Source of the DNA: SLNP01 sp964568875
GTDB taxonomy: Bacteria > Bacteroidota > Bacteroidia > Bacteroidales > VadinHA17
Length of the DNA: 64,000 nucleotides
Assembly (NCBI GenBank): GCA_964568875.1
Contig: CAZMSH010000015.1
Span: forward strand, 25,577-89,576
Direction of reading: 5' to 3'
The position numbers and the translations under genes are program-made. Within the stretch, counting starts at the first letter, position 1, and every line of letters starts with the position of its first letter. Positions 54,594 to 64,000 of the stretch are shown piece after piece. The notes beneath the pieces were generated by a model. The model was given only the letters and a program-made list of their open reading frames with translations, was not told where the DNA came from and did no database searches.

Positions 54594-54620
54594 CAGGGGA
54601 CCGGCGTCCCCTGTTTTATT
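54594..54620 (+). promoter_or_regulatory. Terminator-like hairpin in the rimP leader, possible attenuator
   Basis: CAGGGGAC, loop CGGC, GTCCCCTG, then TTTTATT. The 8-bp GC-rich stem lies between the predicted start site and the rimP ATG. A short frame, ATG 54587 to TAG 54622 (MNSGDRRPLFY), runs through the whole hairpin. It may stop transcripts coming from the exporter cluster, attenuate the operon, or both. Confidence 0.55.
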
Positions 54621-54634
54621 AGCCCGAAAAAAAT

Positions 54635-55060
54635 ATGATAGATAAAAAGTACATAGCAGAGATCGTAGAAGATCATATCGCGGGAACAGACTTGTTCCTT
54701 GTTGATATCAGGGTAAGTGCTGCATCAAAGATAACGGTACTGTTTGACAGAAAATCGTCGGGCATTACTGTTGATGACTGCGCCAGGCTCAGCAAACATA
54801 TTGAAAGCAGGCTTGATCGCGATAATGAGGATTTTGAGCTGCAGGTATCTTCTCCCGGTCTTGAGATGCCATTCCTGGTGTTGCAGCAGTATGAAAAGAA
54901 CCAGGGTAAAAAAGTTGAAGTAATTGACATTGAAGGAAAACGCCATACCGGTATCCTTAAAAATGTGACAGAAGGTGGTTTTGAACTGGAATCGGAAGGA
55001 GACTCTTCGTTCAACTTCGACCAGGTGAAAACCGTTAAAACAGTAATTGCATTTAAATAA
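54635..55060 (+). CDS. rimP: Ribosome maturation factor RimP
   Basis: Assists 30S subunit maturation. 141 residues, with the N-terminal domain (LFLVDIRVSAASKITVLFDR...ITVDDCARLSKHIESRLDRDNEDFELQVSSPGLE), where VSSPG is the family signature, and a C-terminal Sm-like domain (YEKNQGKKVEVIDIEGKRHTGILKNV). It is the first gene of the standard rimP-nusA-infB operon. Confidence 0.96.
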   Translation: MIDKKYIAEIVEDHIAGTDLFLVDIRVSAASKITVLFDRKSSGITVDDCARLSKHIESRLDRDNEDFELQVSSPGLEMPFLVLQQYEKNQGKKVEVIDIEGKRHTGILKNVTEGGFELESEGDSSFNFDQVKTVKTVIAFK

Positions 55061-55077
55061 CTAATGGGTTTAGTCAG

Positions 55078-56316
55078 ATGGAAAGCATTAATTTGATCGA
55101 CACCTTCTCGGAATTCAAGGAGTTAAAAAATATTGACCGCCCGACCATGATGAGCGTGCTTGAAGATGTCTTTAGGGGCATGCTTGCAAAGAAATATGGT
55201 TCCGCAGACAACTTCGACATTATCGTCAATATTGACAAAGGAGACTTTGAGATCTGGAGAAACCGGGAGGTTGTTGAAGATGAAGATCTTACTGATCCAG
55301 TCACTCAGATATCCCTCTCTGAGGCAAAAAAAATTGACGAAGATTATGAGGTGGGTGAGGAAGTATCTGACGAGGTCAGGTTCCTCGATTTTGGAAGAAG
55401 GGCAATACTTGCACTTCGGCAGAACCTTACGGCACGGATTCTTGATCTTGAAAAGAACAATATCTACCATAAATATAAAGACAGGATAGGGGAAATCGTA
55501 ACAGGTGAAGTGTACCAGGTATGGAAGAGAGAGATACTGGTTCTTGATGATGACGGTAACGAGCTGATACTGCCGAAGATGGAGCAAATACCCAGCGACC
55601 ATTTCAGAAAGGGAGATACTATCAGGGCCGTTGTTATAAAGGTTGAAATGAGAAACAATACCCCTACTATCATCTTAAGCCGAACCTCACCGGTATTTCT
55701 TGAAAGACTGTTCGAACTTGAGGTTCCGGAGATTTTTGATGGTCTCATCACAATAAAGAATATAGTAAGAGTGCCCGGCGAAAGGGCCAAGGTGGCTGTT
55801 GAATCATACGATGAGAGGGTCGATCCCGTGGGCGCCTGTGTCGGCATGAAGGGTTCACGTATACATGGAATCGTTAGGGAATTGAGGAATGAGAATATCG
55901 ATGTCATAAATTTCACATCAAACATACAGCTCTTCATTACCAGAGCGCTTAGTCCGGCTAAGATAACATCAATAAAACTCAGAGAGGACACAAAAAGAGC
56001 TGAGATATTCTTAAAGCCCAGCGAAGTATCTTTGGCTATCGGCAAGGGCGGACTCAACATCAGGCTGGCAAGCCAGCTTACAGGATATGAAATAGATGTA
56101 TATCGCGAAGCGGATACTGAAGACGATGAAGATGTCAATCTCGAGGAATTTGCCGATGAGATAGACGAGTGGATAATTGAAGAATTAAAGGCTATCGGCT
56201 GTGATACTGCAAAAAGCGTTCTCAATCTGACAATCAAGGATCTTGTAAAGAGGACCGACCTGGAAGAGGAGACCGTAAGGGAAGTGGTTAATATTCTCAA
56301 AGCCGAATTTGAATAG
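55078..56316 (+). CDS. nusA: Transcription termination/antitermination factor NusA
   Basis: Binds RNA polymerase and nascent RNA. 412 residues: an N-terminal polymerase-binding domain (about 1-125), S1 (about 135-200, GEIVTGEVYQVWKREILVLDD), two KH domains (CVGMKGSRIHGIVREL and IGKGGLNIRLASQLTGYEIDV) and a C-terminal acidic helical part (EELKAIGCDTAKSVLNLTIKD...). It lacks the long C-terminal repeats of E. coli NusA, as is usual in this phylum. In E. coli NusA helps control its own operon, which makes the hairpin at 54594 relevant. Confidence 0.97.
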   Translation: MESINLIDTFSEFKELKNIDRPTMMSVLEDVFRGMLAKKYGSADNFDIIVNIDKGDFEIWRNREVVEDEDLTDPVTQISLSEAKKIDEDYEVGEEVSDEVRFLDFGRRAILALRQNLTARILDLEKNNIYHKYKDRIGEIVTGEVYQVWKREILVLDDDGNELILPKMEQIPSDHFRKGDTIRAVVIKVEMRNNTPTIILSRTSPVFLERLFELEVPEIFDGLITIKNIVRVPGERAKVAVESYDERVDPVGACVGMKGSRIHGIVRELRNENIDVINFTSNIQLFITRALSPAKITSIKLREDTKRAEIFLKPSEVSLAIGKGGLNIRLASQLTGYEIDVYREADTEDDEDVNLEEFADEIDEWIIEELKAIGCDTAKSVLNLTIKDLVKRTDLEEETVREVVNILKAEFE

Positions 56317-56354
56317 AGAGAGCCTTGACAGACAGACAAAAGTCTTATTAGAAT

Positions 56355-59300
56355 ATGGCAGAAGACAGGAAGGTAACAAGATTAAGTAAAGCAGCCCGGG
56401 AGTTTAATGTCGGGATAACTACCATTGTGGAGTTTCTGCACAAGAAAGGGGTAAATATTGACCCTAACCCTAATACTAAACTCCCCGAAGAGGCATATGC
56501 CCTCCTGGTTAAGGAATACAGCTCCGACATCAGTGTTAAAAAGGAGTCGGAAAAACTGATCCTTAAAGATCTGCACCGTAAAAAGGAGACTCTTTCAATA
56601 GATGATGTGCCTTCAGCTGAAGCAGCTGAAGAAGAGGCTGAAGAAGAGATAATTATCAAAGGGACTACAGGCACCCCCGCTGACTTCACTCACGAGGTCA
56701 GGAAACCTGATGTGAAACTCGTCGGAAAGATAGATCTCGATAAAGTCAGCAAATCTTCAGCGCCAAAGGCCGAAGAGAAGAAGGCCGAAGAGAAGAAGGN
56801 NNNNNNNNNNNNNNNNNNNNNNNNNNNNNNNNNNNNNNNNNNNNNNNNNNNNNNNNNNNNNNNNNNNNNNNNNNNNNNNNNNNNNNNNNNNNNNNNNNNG
56901 TCAGCAAATCTTCAGCGCCAAAGGCCGAAGAGAAGAAGGCCGAAGAGAAGAAGGTTGAAGAGAAGAAGGTTGAAGAGAAGAAGGCCGAAGAGAAGAAGGC
57001 CGAAGAGAAAGAATCTGATGCCGGAAAGGGTGTTGAAGAGAAACCGGTTGAAGGAAAGCAGGCGATCACCCCTGAAGTAAGTAAAGATACAGCGGAGGAC
57101 GAGAAGAGTGAGGCTCCTTCCAAAACTGAGAAACCGGGAATAAAGGTGGTGTCAAAGATTGATCTTGACGCACTTACAAGACCCAAATCAGGCAAGAAGA
57201 AGGAAGAGAAAACAGAGGAGAAGGCAGAGGAAAAGATAGATGAGAAGGCAGAGGAAAAGACTGAACCGGCTGGACAAGTTACGGAAACACCTCAGAAAGA
57301 GACCGGCGCGACTGCAAAAGATGAGTCTGACAAGGTAGCTGACATCAAAGAAGAGATTATAGAGCAAAAGGAAGAAAAGGCAGTAACCCCGATATTCAAG
57401 ACCGAAGTCAGAAAACTTTCAGGCCCTACGGTAGTTGGAAAAATTGAACTCCCCATAGAAGAGAAGAAGAAGTCTGACGATACTGCTCATGGTGATTCTG
57501 CTGAGGCGAGAAAAAAGAAGAAGAGAAAGAGGATAAGAAAAGACAAGGAGAGAATCACCCTTAAAGATACCGACGAGAAGAAAGATACACAGCAGCAGTT
57601 ACAGAAGAAGAAAAAGAAAAAGCCTATACGACCCGAAGTAAACGAGGAGGATGTTCAGAAACAGGTAAAGGAAACACTGGCACGTCTTACGGCAAAGGGG
57701 AAATCAAAAGGATCAAAGTACAGACGCGAGAAACGTGATTTTGTTGCAGAGAGGCAAAAGGAGGAAGTAGAGAAGAAAGAGCTTGAAAAAAATATTATTA
57801 AGGTAACAGAATTCGTATCAGTCAATGAACTGGCAACAATGATGGATATTCCTGTTACTGATGTAATATCCACCTGCATGAACCTGGGGCTTTTTGTCTC
57901 AATAAACCAGCGTCTGGATGCCGAAACTATGGCCCTCGTAGCCGAAGAATTCGGATTCAGGGTTGAGTTCGTAAGTGCAGAGCTGCAGGACCTTGTCAGG
58001 GAAGTTGAAGATGAGGCGGAGGATCTGCTTCCAAGACCTCCGATAGTGACGGTCATGGGTCATGTCGATCACGGAAAAACCAAACTTCTCGACTTTATCA
58101 GGCGTACCAATGTAATTGCAGGTGAGGCAGGGGGCATCACGCAGCATATTGGAGCCTACCATGTGACTCTTGATGACGGGAGAAGGCTAACCTTCCTCGA
58201 TACACCCGGCCATGAGGCTTTCACTGCAATGCGTGCAAGGGGAGCACAGATAACTGACGTGGCTATCATCGTCGTTGCAGCCGACGACGGAGTAATGCCC
58301 CAAACCATAGAAGCCATCAACCATGCATCAGCCGCAGGTGTGCCGATAGTTTTCGCCATTAATAAAGTCGACAAACCAACTGCCAACCCTGAGAAAATAA
58401 AGGAGGAACTGGCACAAATGAACTATCTGGTCGAAGACTGGGGAGGAAAATATCAGTCTCAGGAGATATCGGCCATAAACGGTCTGAATATTGATCTTCT
58501 TCTCGATAAAGTTTTGCTTGAGGCAGAATTGCTTGATCTGAAGGCCAATCCTGAAAAGCCGGCTGTAGGAACAGTAATTGAAAGCTCTCTTGATAAGGGT
58601 CGCGGATATATAACAACTATTCTTGTGAAAGCAGGAACCCTCCGTGTAGGGGATGTGATACTTGCAGGGACATGCTTCGGACACGTCAAGGCAATGCATA
58701 ATGAAAGGGGGAACAAGGTCAAAGAGGCCGGACCGGCGATGCCGGTACTTATCCTTGGTCTCAACGGAGCCCCTCAGGCAGGAGACAAATTCAATGTCAT
58801 GGAAAGTGACAGGGAGGCAAAGGATATAGCCAACAAACGAGGACAGCTGCAGAGGGAGATGGACCTGAGAACACAGAAACACATTACCCTTGATGAGATA
58901 GGACGCCGAATTGCTATCGGCAACTTCCAGGAGTTGAACATAATTGTCAAGGGCGATGTTGACGGTTCGGTAGAGGCTCTCAGTGATTCTCTTATAAAGC
59001 TCTCAACGCCTGAAATTCAGGTTAACATTATCCACAAGGCCGTAGGACAGATTTCAGAGTCTGATATACTTCTGGCAGCAGCTTCAAACGCAATTGTTGT
59101 GGGATTCCAGGTAAGGCCTTCAATAAGTGCGAGGAAACTTGCCGAGAGCGAACAGATAGATGTAAGGCTTTATTCAATAATATACTCAGCTATTGAAGAG
59201 ATAAAGTCAGCAATGGAAGGAATGCTTTCGCCTGAAGAGAGAGAGGAGATAACAGGTACCGCCGAAATACGTGAAGTCTTTAAAATTACCAAGGTAGGAA

Positions 59301-59539
59301 CCATCGCAGGATGCATGGTCAGGGAAGGCAAGATCAACAGATCACTTAAAGTGAGGGTAATACGCGACGGTATTGTAATATATACCGGTGAACTGGGGTC
59401 ACTTAAACGCTTCAAGGATGATGTCAGGGAGGTAGCCAGCGGACTGGAATGCGGACTGAATATCCAGAATTTCAACGATATCAAAGTAGGCGATCTTGTT
59501 GAATCATTTAAGATAACTGAAATCAGAAAAACTCTTTAA
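56355..59539 (+). CDS. infB: Translation initiation factor IF-2, one gene split by a false assembly gap
   Basis: GTPase that places initiator tRNA on the ribosome. As written, the frame breaks at the N run (56800-56899). Removing the N run and one copy of the 55-base overlap rejoins the frames (offset 155) into 3030 bases, 1009 residues, a normal Bacteroidota length. N-terminal IF2_N (LSKAAREFNVGITTIVEFLHKKG), a long Lys/Glu/Ala region with AEEKK repeats and three VGKIDL-like blocks, a second IF2_N-like domain (FVSVNELATMMDIPVTDVIST), then the G domain (VTVMGHVDHGKTKLLD, DTPGHEAFT, NKVDKP) and domains II-IV. The number of AEEKK repeats is uncertain. Confidence 0.95.
56745..56799 (+). repeat. 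55-base contig-end overlap, left copy
   Basis: Identical to 56900-56954, the first 55 bases after the N run. It ends exactly at the gap, as two contigs sharing a terminal k-mer would. Confidence 0.95.
56800..56899. other. False assembly gap of 100 N inside infB
   Basis: Placeholder spacer between contigs that in fact overlap by 55 bases. The break falls in a 15-base repeat, where a de Bruijn graph would branch. Confidence 0.92.
56900..56954 (+). repeat. 55-base contig-end overlap, right copy
   Basis: Same sequence as 56745-56799, beginning at the first base after the gap. Collapsing the pair restores the infB frame. Confidence 0.95.
56924..57013 (+). repeat. Six 15-base coding repeats in infB
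   Basis: Consecutive units of GCC/GTT-GAA-GAG-AAG-AAG encoding (A/V)EEKK, the sixth ending KE. Two more units lie before the gap at 56769-56798 and are probably the same units as the first two. They form a charged linker. Confidence 0.9.
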
Positions 59540-59598
59540 CAATTCATTTCAGCATATGATCAGGGCCGTTTATTACCTTGGTATTAGCGGTCCAAAAA

Positions 59599-59633
59599 TA
59601 AAAAACCGGTATCAGTGCGAATACCGGTTTTTT
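59599..59633. terminator. Bidirectional terminator between infB and gcvH
   Basis: AAAACCGGTAT/ATACCGGTTTT stem with loop CAGTGCGA and T runs on both strands. It closes the rimP-nusA-infB operon and, from the other side, sprA-gcvH. Confidence 0.9.
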
Positions 59634-59654
59634 AATTTCTTAATAAACAGAGCA

Positions 59655-60032
59655 CTAGCCCACTAAAGAGCCGTATTCTTCGGCATCAAGTAATTCGTCG
59701 AGATCTGTCTTGTCAGTAATCTTCACTTTAATAAGCCAGCCTTTACCATAGGGATCCTTGTTGACGATATCTGGTGTATCATCAATCGCAGGGTTTTTCT
59801 CAACGATCTCTCCGCCTACCGGCATAAAAAGATCTGAGACAGTCTTCACTGCTTCAATTGTTCCGAAGACTTCCTCCTTTTCCAGAGTCTCCCCAACGGT
59901 TTCAATCTCGATGAATACTATATCACCAAGCTCTCCCTGTGCAAAATCGGTAATACCAACATATGCGTATTCACCTTCTTCTCTAAGCCATTCATGGTCT
60001 TTTGTGTACTTCAAATTTCCAGGTACATTCAT
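59655..60032 (-). CDS. gcvH: Glycine cleavage system H protein
   Basis: Lipoylated shuttle of the glycine cleavage complex. 125 residues, normal length. Lipoyl Lys63 lies in GTIEAVKTVSDLFMP. Opening KYTKDHEWLREEGEYAYVGITDFAQGELGDIVFIE is typical. It lies 111 bases downstream of sprA on the same strand; sprA and gcvH are often neighbours in Bacteroidota. A -7-like TATTTTTG on the minus strand (60090-60083) lies in the gap and might give it its own start. Confidence 0.97.
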   Translation of the reverse strand: MNVPGNLKYTKDHEWLREEGEYAYVGITDFAQGELGDIVFIEIETVGETLEKEEVFGTIEAVKTVSDLFMPVGGEIVEKNPAIDDTPDIVNKDPYGKGWLIKVKITDKTDLDELLDAEEYGSLVG

Positions 60033-60143
60033 TATGAGTCAGTTTATTAGAATTAATTGTTAAATATGATCGGAGTATGATCCAAAAATAGATATTTTTT
60101 CAAACATTAATCCTGACTTTCAACATTTTTTGGGGAACCGGTT

Positions 60144-63100
60144 CTACTGTACCAGCGTAAACCGCAGGCTGAAACCGGCATTTGTATTTGAAGTCGGGAA
60201 TGTATTGGCGACAAAAGGATTGTTCCGTGAATGATCTGCGAATATTTGCAAATTGAATCTGTCACTAAGTACATAATCTGCTGTCGCACCAAACCTCATC
60301 ATCTTTTGTCCTGCCACAGGCTGGTTGACCTCTTCGATTAATTTACGTGCCATCGTCTTGTTGTCTCTCATTGATATATCAAGACGTACCGTCAGATCAC
60401 TTCTTAATGGTCTCTGAACACCCCCGGTGCGTACAATAATCTGAACATCGCTGAAACGATAACCAACACCTATTATCATCTCATCATTCCTGATATCTGC
60501 TATCTGGTTGCTCGTCAGATTAAGTGTTATAGTCCTGCTCTTCTTGAACTCAATCCTTGTGGTAAGGCTGTTTCTCCAGTTCATGTCAACATTGATGAGA
60601 GGAGAAAACTGCTCGTTGATGGTAACTACGTTGATATCAAACGGTGATATGTAGTTATTCTGCATGTCCCTGATACGGCTTACTCCTTCAAGTCCTTCAT
60701 CATACGCCAGATTGGTAGTATATGAACCTATGGTATATGTGCTGCGGTACTGATGCGTAAGATTCACTGATCTGAAATATCTCTGTATCAGCGGAAATCT
60801 TGACAAACCATCAAAATTTATCCTCCAGTTTGGCATCATAAAGCGCACCGAGGGGAAAGGTTCCAGAGAGACTCTCTCGGGATCACCTTTTGTATAGGCT
60901 GCAAAAAATGCCGGAATAAGAACCTCTCTTGATGTCAGCCCGTATCCGCTTTTATACTCGCCTTCAATAGGATCTCCTGTAGACGGGTCAATATCGGGAT
61001 CATACAGTTGATCAACCTCTTGTCTTATCTCGGCTCTTCTGCGGCTGATTATAACAGTATTACTCCTGAATTTCTCGAAAGTCTCTGAAACATAATCATC
61101 ATCTTTACTGATCTTCTCAAAGGCCGAGCCCCATGACAGAATAGTAATTGAATAATTACCGCTGACCACTCTGTTTCGGGTACTGTCAGGGAAATTACCA
61201 TACCTGTCGGCCCGATAATATGATGACACAGACTCGGCAAATCTGCGTTCAGCATTCAAATCTATTCTGAAACCGGGAAATGGCTCCACCTGGCTTCTCA
61301 GTATTACTGAAGTTGCTCTTCTCGAAACTGCCGGTGTATTTAGCAGTGTGTCGGTGGTAAGCCATCCGTATGACATCGCCTTATCGAAGAAATCACTCTC
61401 ATTAAGACCTGCAATGAATTTCAGGCCCGGAGCCAGTATGTCATTTACATTTGTTGATCCCAGAAAATCTGTTTCGGGAAGGTACCCCGGCAATATCTGA
61501 CCATCTTCAACACGATATTGCAGCGAGATATTCCTTACCCCCATCAGTCCCCTTATGAGATATTCCCCTCCCACAATCAGCGGATTGCGTTTCCTGACAA
61601 CACGTCCCTCAATAATGGCCCTTACATTATCAGCATCCTCTTCAGCGGTGAAGGCGATCCTGTTCTCTGAAAGTATCTCTAGTTTCCCCTTCAGCTGTGA
61701 TCCGTCAGGCTTCATCATCCTTACTGTAATGTCACGTGTTCTCAGATCATGATTGATAAAACGTCTTTGGCCCGACCTGAAATTGTTATTATCACGTGTG
61801 TAAACGACAGTCTCTATACCTGCATTCGGCTTCGGGGCTCCGGGTCTGGTATTGTTCTCTATTCTTTTCAGAAAATCTGATTTGTTGTAAAGGGTAGCCA
61901 TATTACCCTGAAGGTTAAAGGTCAGGTCGCTGCTGTTCTTAATAGTGTTTCCAAGATTAATATTCAGAGAATCTGCAAAAAGAGGCCCGGCCAGCCAGTT
62001 GTAATTCGATCCGTACCTCAGGTTTGCAGTCATCCAGGTAAGGAGTGGCAACTTATTTACCGGCAGATTGTAATTGACATTCATGAAATGGAAATAATTA
62101 ACATTCCTCCCGAATCCGGCCAGATTCGTCATCACAGAATCACGCCACTCACCATAGTTATATGAATGCCTCTCCCTGTCAACCCCGCCGGGAGGTTCAT
62201 CTATCCTCGCGATATTGGTTGCAGTAAAATCTACCTTGAGCTGTCGTGTAATGTCATATTTAACATCATAATACCTTGTCCATTCAAAATCCTTACGGAA
62301 GGTTGGAGTAACCCGAAGGAACGGATTATTGATGTTCCTTGTCTTCTGTTCGCTGTAAAACCTTGTAAGGTCTGTCCTGAAAGAAATATTCCTGGGGAAG
62401 AGGTAAAAATTGAAATCCTTTATGGCTTTGAATATTTGTGCGTTAAAAAGGCCTATGCTGCTAAAAGGAGTGAAATTCCTGGGGTTCGTTGCGTAATCGT
62501 AATTGATTCCTCCGCGGTAAAGCTTCTCAATATCAAGCTCCGTACGGGTATTGCTGCGGTATACCTCACTATACGTATAATTGACGGTCAGATTTGCAGG
62601 GTCCCATGGACGTGGTTTCTCTCCCCTGACAGTTACCCCTGCATTACTGACTGTAATCGTTTTCCTTCTTGAATAATCTTCCGATATCGTTCTTATTGAG
62701 TCTCTTGCCTCCTTTGTTACAGCTGATTTCAGGGCAACATCAAGAGGTATGTCAGGGTCTAACGGATTGTATTGAGGTCTGATACGGCTTTCAGAATATC
62801 CCATGTAAACCGGCAATCTGACGCCTGCCTTTTCAGGAAAAAACTTGCCCATCTCAATGTTTGAGGAAGCATCGTAACGGATGACATTCTCCTTGCTTCT
62901 CTCATTAACCTTCTTATCAATGCTGCCCCAACCGGGTGTACTTGTCTGACCTACAAAATCGACAGACCCAAGATCGGCCAGTCTTGTCTGCAGGTGTGCA
63001 TTGGCCGCCCACCCTCCGTCTTCAACAAAATCACTTAGTCTCAACTCATTGACCCATACTTCTGCCGATTTTGGCAATCCGTCATCATTACCCACTCCTC

Positions 63101-64000
63101 TTGTCTTGATCGGATTCCTGACTCCAACCATTATCACTCTTACGTTGCTCAGGTTCGGGTTCCCAGATACAGAAATCCTGTGTCCGTTAATCGGGTAGAC
63201 ATATACGTCTGAAACCGACAGTGTTGAGCCTTGCTCCTGTAGCGCCAGGTTCCTCGCCTGCTTGGCTTCCTGGAAAACAGAGAGATCAATATTAAACTGA
63301 TTCTCTTCAGGCCATACCATGGCTCTCTGTGCATCACTCTCATTACTATACCTGCCGGGAGAGGTCAGTTTAAGAGGTATCTCATATTCATAGAAATTGC
63401 CCCTGTAGTCAGAACCAATTCTAATGAAGACCGTAAGCTCATCATCTGCAAGGGGTTCTCCGCTAATAGCCTCTCCGTGAACCTCCATTCTCAGTCTCCT
63501 GTATTGCCTGATGTCAAGGCTTACATTCTTGAAAGCTGCCCTGGCATCTCCATCCTCAAGATCCTGCACCTTAAGTACCATCGACTGCTCATTAAGCTGT
63601 CTTAACTGTGGGTTTTGCGGATCAACAACCCTGTCAAATCCCGGCGGTAAAACATAATTCACAGGCTCCTTGCCGGCATTTTCTTCAATACTGACTGAAG
63701 AGATATCGAAGCTTGCATCGGCCGGATCGGGGGAAGTAATCCGCTCTCCTCCCTCCATAAAGGAAATATTGTACTTTCGCCATTCCGCTCTTACAAGATC
63801 GAGCTTGGCAAAACGAAGTATCACCTCCTCTTCAAAGTCTCTCAGAAACATCCTTACGAACCTTATTGACTTAAAGTCCCTGATTGGACCGACAATCCTT
63901 TCGTGATCAGTAATCGGAACCTTGAACTGATACCACTTAACCGGGGACTTTGTACCATTGGCAAGCGTGGCAGTATACTCTATCTCATCAACGATATAAT
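60144..64000 (-). CDS. sprA: T9SS outer-membrane translocon SprA (Sov), 5'-truncated by window edge
   Basis: Giant outer-membrane channel through which the type IX secretion system exports proteins. 1284 C-terminal residues are visible of a family of about 2400. The frame stays open to the window edge (YIVDEIEYTATLANGTKSP...KWYQFKVPI), so an ATG near 63851 is not the start. Repeated SprA features include IRFVRMFLRDF, LSNVRVIMVGVRNP, EVWVNELRLSDF and many amphipathic barrel strands up to the final NAGFSLRFTLVQ. No truncating stop. Its cargo in this window is the T9SS-tail protein at 14436. Confidence 0.95.
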   Translation of the reverse strand, partial: YIVDEIEYTATLANGTKSPVKWYQFKVPITDHERIVGPIRDFKSIRFVRMFLRDFEEEVILRFAKLDLVRAEWRKYNISFMEGGERITSPDPADASFDISSVSIEENAGKEPVNYVLPPGFDRVVDPQNPQLRQLNEQSMVLKVQDLEDGDARAAFKNVSLDIRQYRRLRMEVHGEAISGEPLADDELTVFIRIGSDYRGNFYEYEIPLKLTSPGRYSNESDAQRAMVWPEENQFNIDLSVFQEAKQARNLALQEQGSTLSVSDVYVYPINGHRISVSGNPNLSNVRVIMVGVRNPIKTRGVGNDDGLPKSAEVWVNELRLSDFVEDGGWAANAHLQTRLADLGSVDFVGQTSTPGWGSIDKKVNERSKENVIRYDASSNIEMGKFFPEKAGVRLPVYMGYSESRIRPQYNPLDPDIPLDVALKSAVTKEARDSIRTISEDYSRRKTITVSNAGVTVRGEKPRPWDPANLTVNYTYSEVYRSNTRTELDIEKLYRGGINYDYATNPRNFTPFSSIGLFNAQIFKAIKDFNFYLFPRNISFRTDLTRFYSEQKTRNINNPFLRVTPTFRKDFEWTRYYDVKYDITRQLKVDFTATNIARIDEPPGGVDRERHSYNYGEWRDSVMTNLAGFGRNVNYFHFMNVNYNLPVNKLPLLTWMTANLRYGSNYNWLAGPLFADSLNINLGNTIKNSSDLTFNLQGNMATLYNKSDFLKRIENNTRPGAPKPNAGIETVVYTRDNNNFRSGQRRFINHDLRTRDITVRMMKPDGSQLKGKLEILSENRIAFTAEEDADNVRAIIEGRVVRKRNPLIVGGEYLIRGLMGVRNISLQYRVEDGQILPGYLPETDFLGSTNVNDILAPGLKFIAGLNESDFFDKAMSYGWLTTDTLLNTPAVSRRATSVILRSQVEPFPGFRIDLNAERRFAESVSSYYRADRYGNFPDSTRNRVVSGNYSITILSWGSAFEKISKDDDYVSETFEKFRSNTVIISRRRAEIRQEVDQLYDPDIDPSTGDPIEGEYKSGYGLTSREVLIPAFFAAYTKGDPERVSLEPFPSVRFMMPNWRINFDGLSRFPLIQRYFRSVNLTHQYRSTYTIGSYTTNLAYDEGLEGVSRIRDMQNNYISPFDINVVTINEQFSPLINVDMNWRNSLTTRIEFKKSRTITLNLTSNQIADIRNDEMIIGVGYRFSDVQIIVRTGGVQRPLRSDLTVRLDISMRDNKTMARKLIEEVNQPVAGQKMMRFGATADYVLSDRFNLQIFADHSRNNPFVANTFPTSNTNAGFSLRFTLVQ

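Noticed and set aside
56745..56954. Long direct repeat around the N run as a real duplication in infB
   Set aside because: Both copies end exactly at the gap and collapsing them repairs the frame, so it is a contig-end overlap.
58328..58882. 184-codon minus-strand frame opposite infB
   Set aside because: Antisense to the IF-2 G domain and low-complexity; no support as a gene.
63840..63851. Start codon of a shorter sprA-like gene at 63851
   Set aside because: The frame continues in conserved SprA sequence to the window edge, so this ATG is internal.

Overview
The window is a 64 kb piece of a Bacteroidota chromosome, most likely of the order Bacteroidales. The evidence is a SprA/T9SS channel gene, a type IX sorting domain, a DUF3078 protein, an LpxC-FabZ fusion, a GSCFA protein, an RprX/RprY-like two-component pair, promoters of the TTTG-N20-TAnnTTTG type, and almost no Shine-Dalgarno sites. 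Two runs of exactly 100 N (2833-2932 and 56800-56899) show that it is a scaffold. At the second run the flanking contigs share an identical 55-base end, which points to a de Bruijn-graph assembly, possibly metagenomic.

Layout. 1-3017: purN (partial, minus), then acpP-fabF-rnc and a small gap-broken gene. 3304-5542: a sensor kinase and response regulator with overlapping genes. 5711-14264, minus: lepA, a MATE exporter, groL-groS, and a sigma-54 activator/LptE/TPR/SecG operon. 14436-24189: accessory and envelope genes, namely a T9SS-tail mini-protein, a MerR/cobalamin-domain regulator, a TonB receptor with a lipoprotein, a GSCFA protein, a serine hydrolase, an ECF sigma factor, an unknown lipoprotein and a DUF3078 protein. 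24296-30909, minus: a complete suf operon sufB-C-D-S-E, a SufT-like gene and the iron-sulfur enzyme gene queG. 31220-33858: a DUF4139 protein and a ThiL-like protein that has lost nearly all catalytic aspartates. 33850-38454, minus: HD hydrolase, lpxD, lpxC-fabZ, lpxA (lipid A synthesis).

38689-54478 is the most unusual part: seven co-directional genes for an envelope exporter that mixes three transporter classes. They encode an ABC ATPase; an ABC-2 permease fused to an M1-peptidase-like domain without its zinc motif and to a golvesin-like C-terminus; a TolC channel; a lipoprotein adaptor; an RND pump; a second RND pump fused through about six extra membrane spans to a complete ABC ATPase (1587 residues); and a small ABC-2 permease. 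The two ATPase domains are clear paralogues. I know of no characterised transporter with this RND-ABC architecture, and I regard it as the best candidate for an undescribed system here.

54635-59539 is the rimP-nusA-infB operon, with a good promoter and a terminator-like hairpin in its leader. infB is split only by the false assembly gap: collapsing the 55-base overlap restores one 1009-residue frame. The window ends with gcvH and the C-terminal 1284 residues of SprA, both minus strand.
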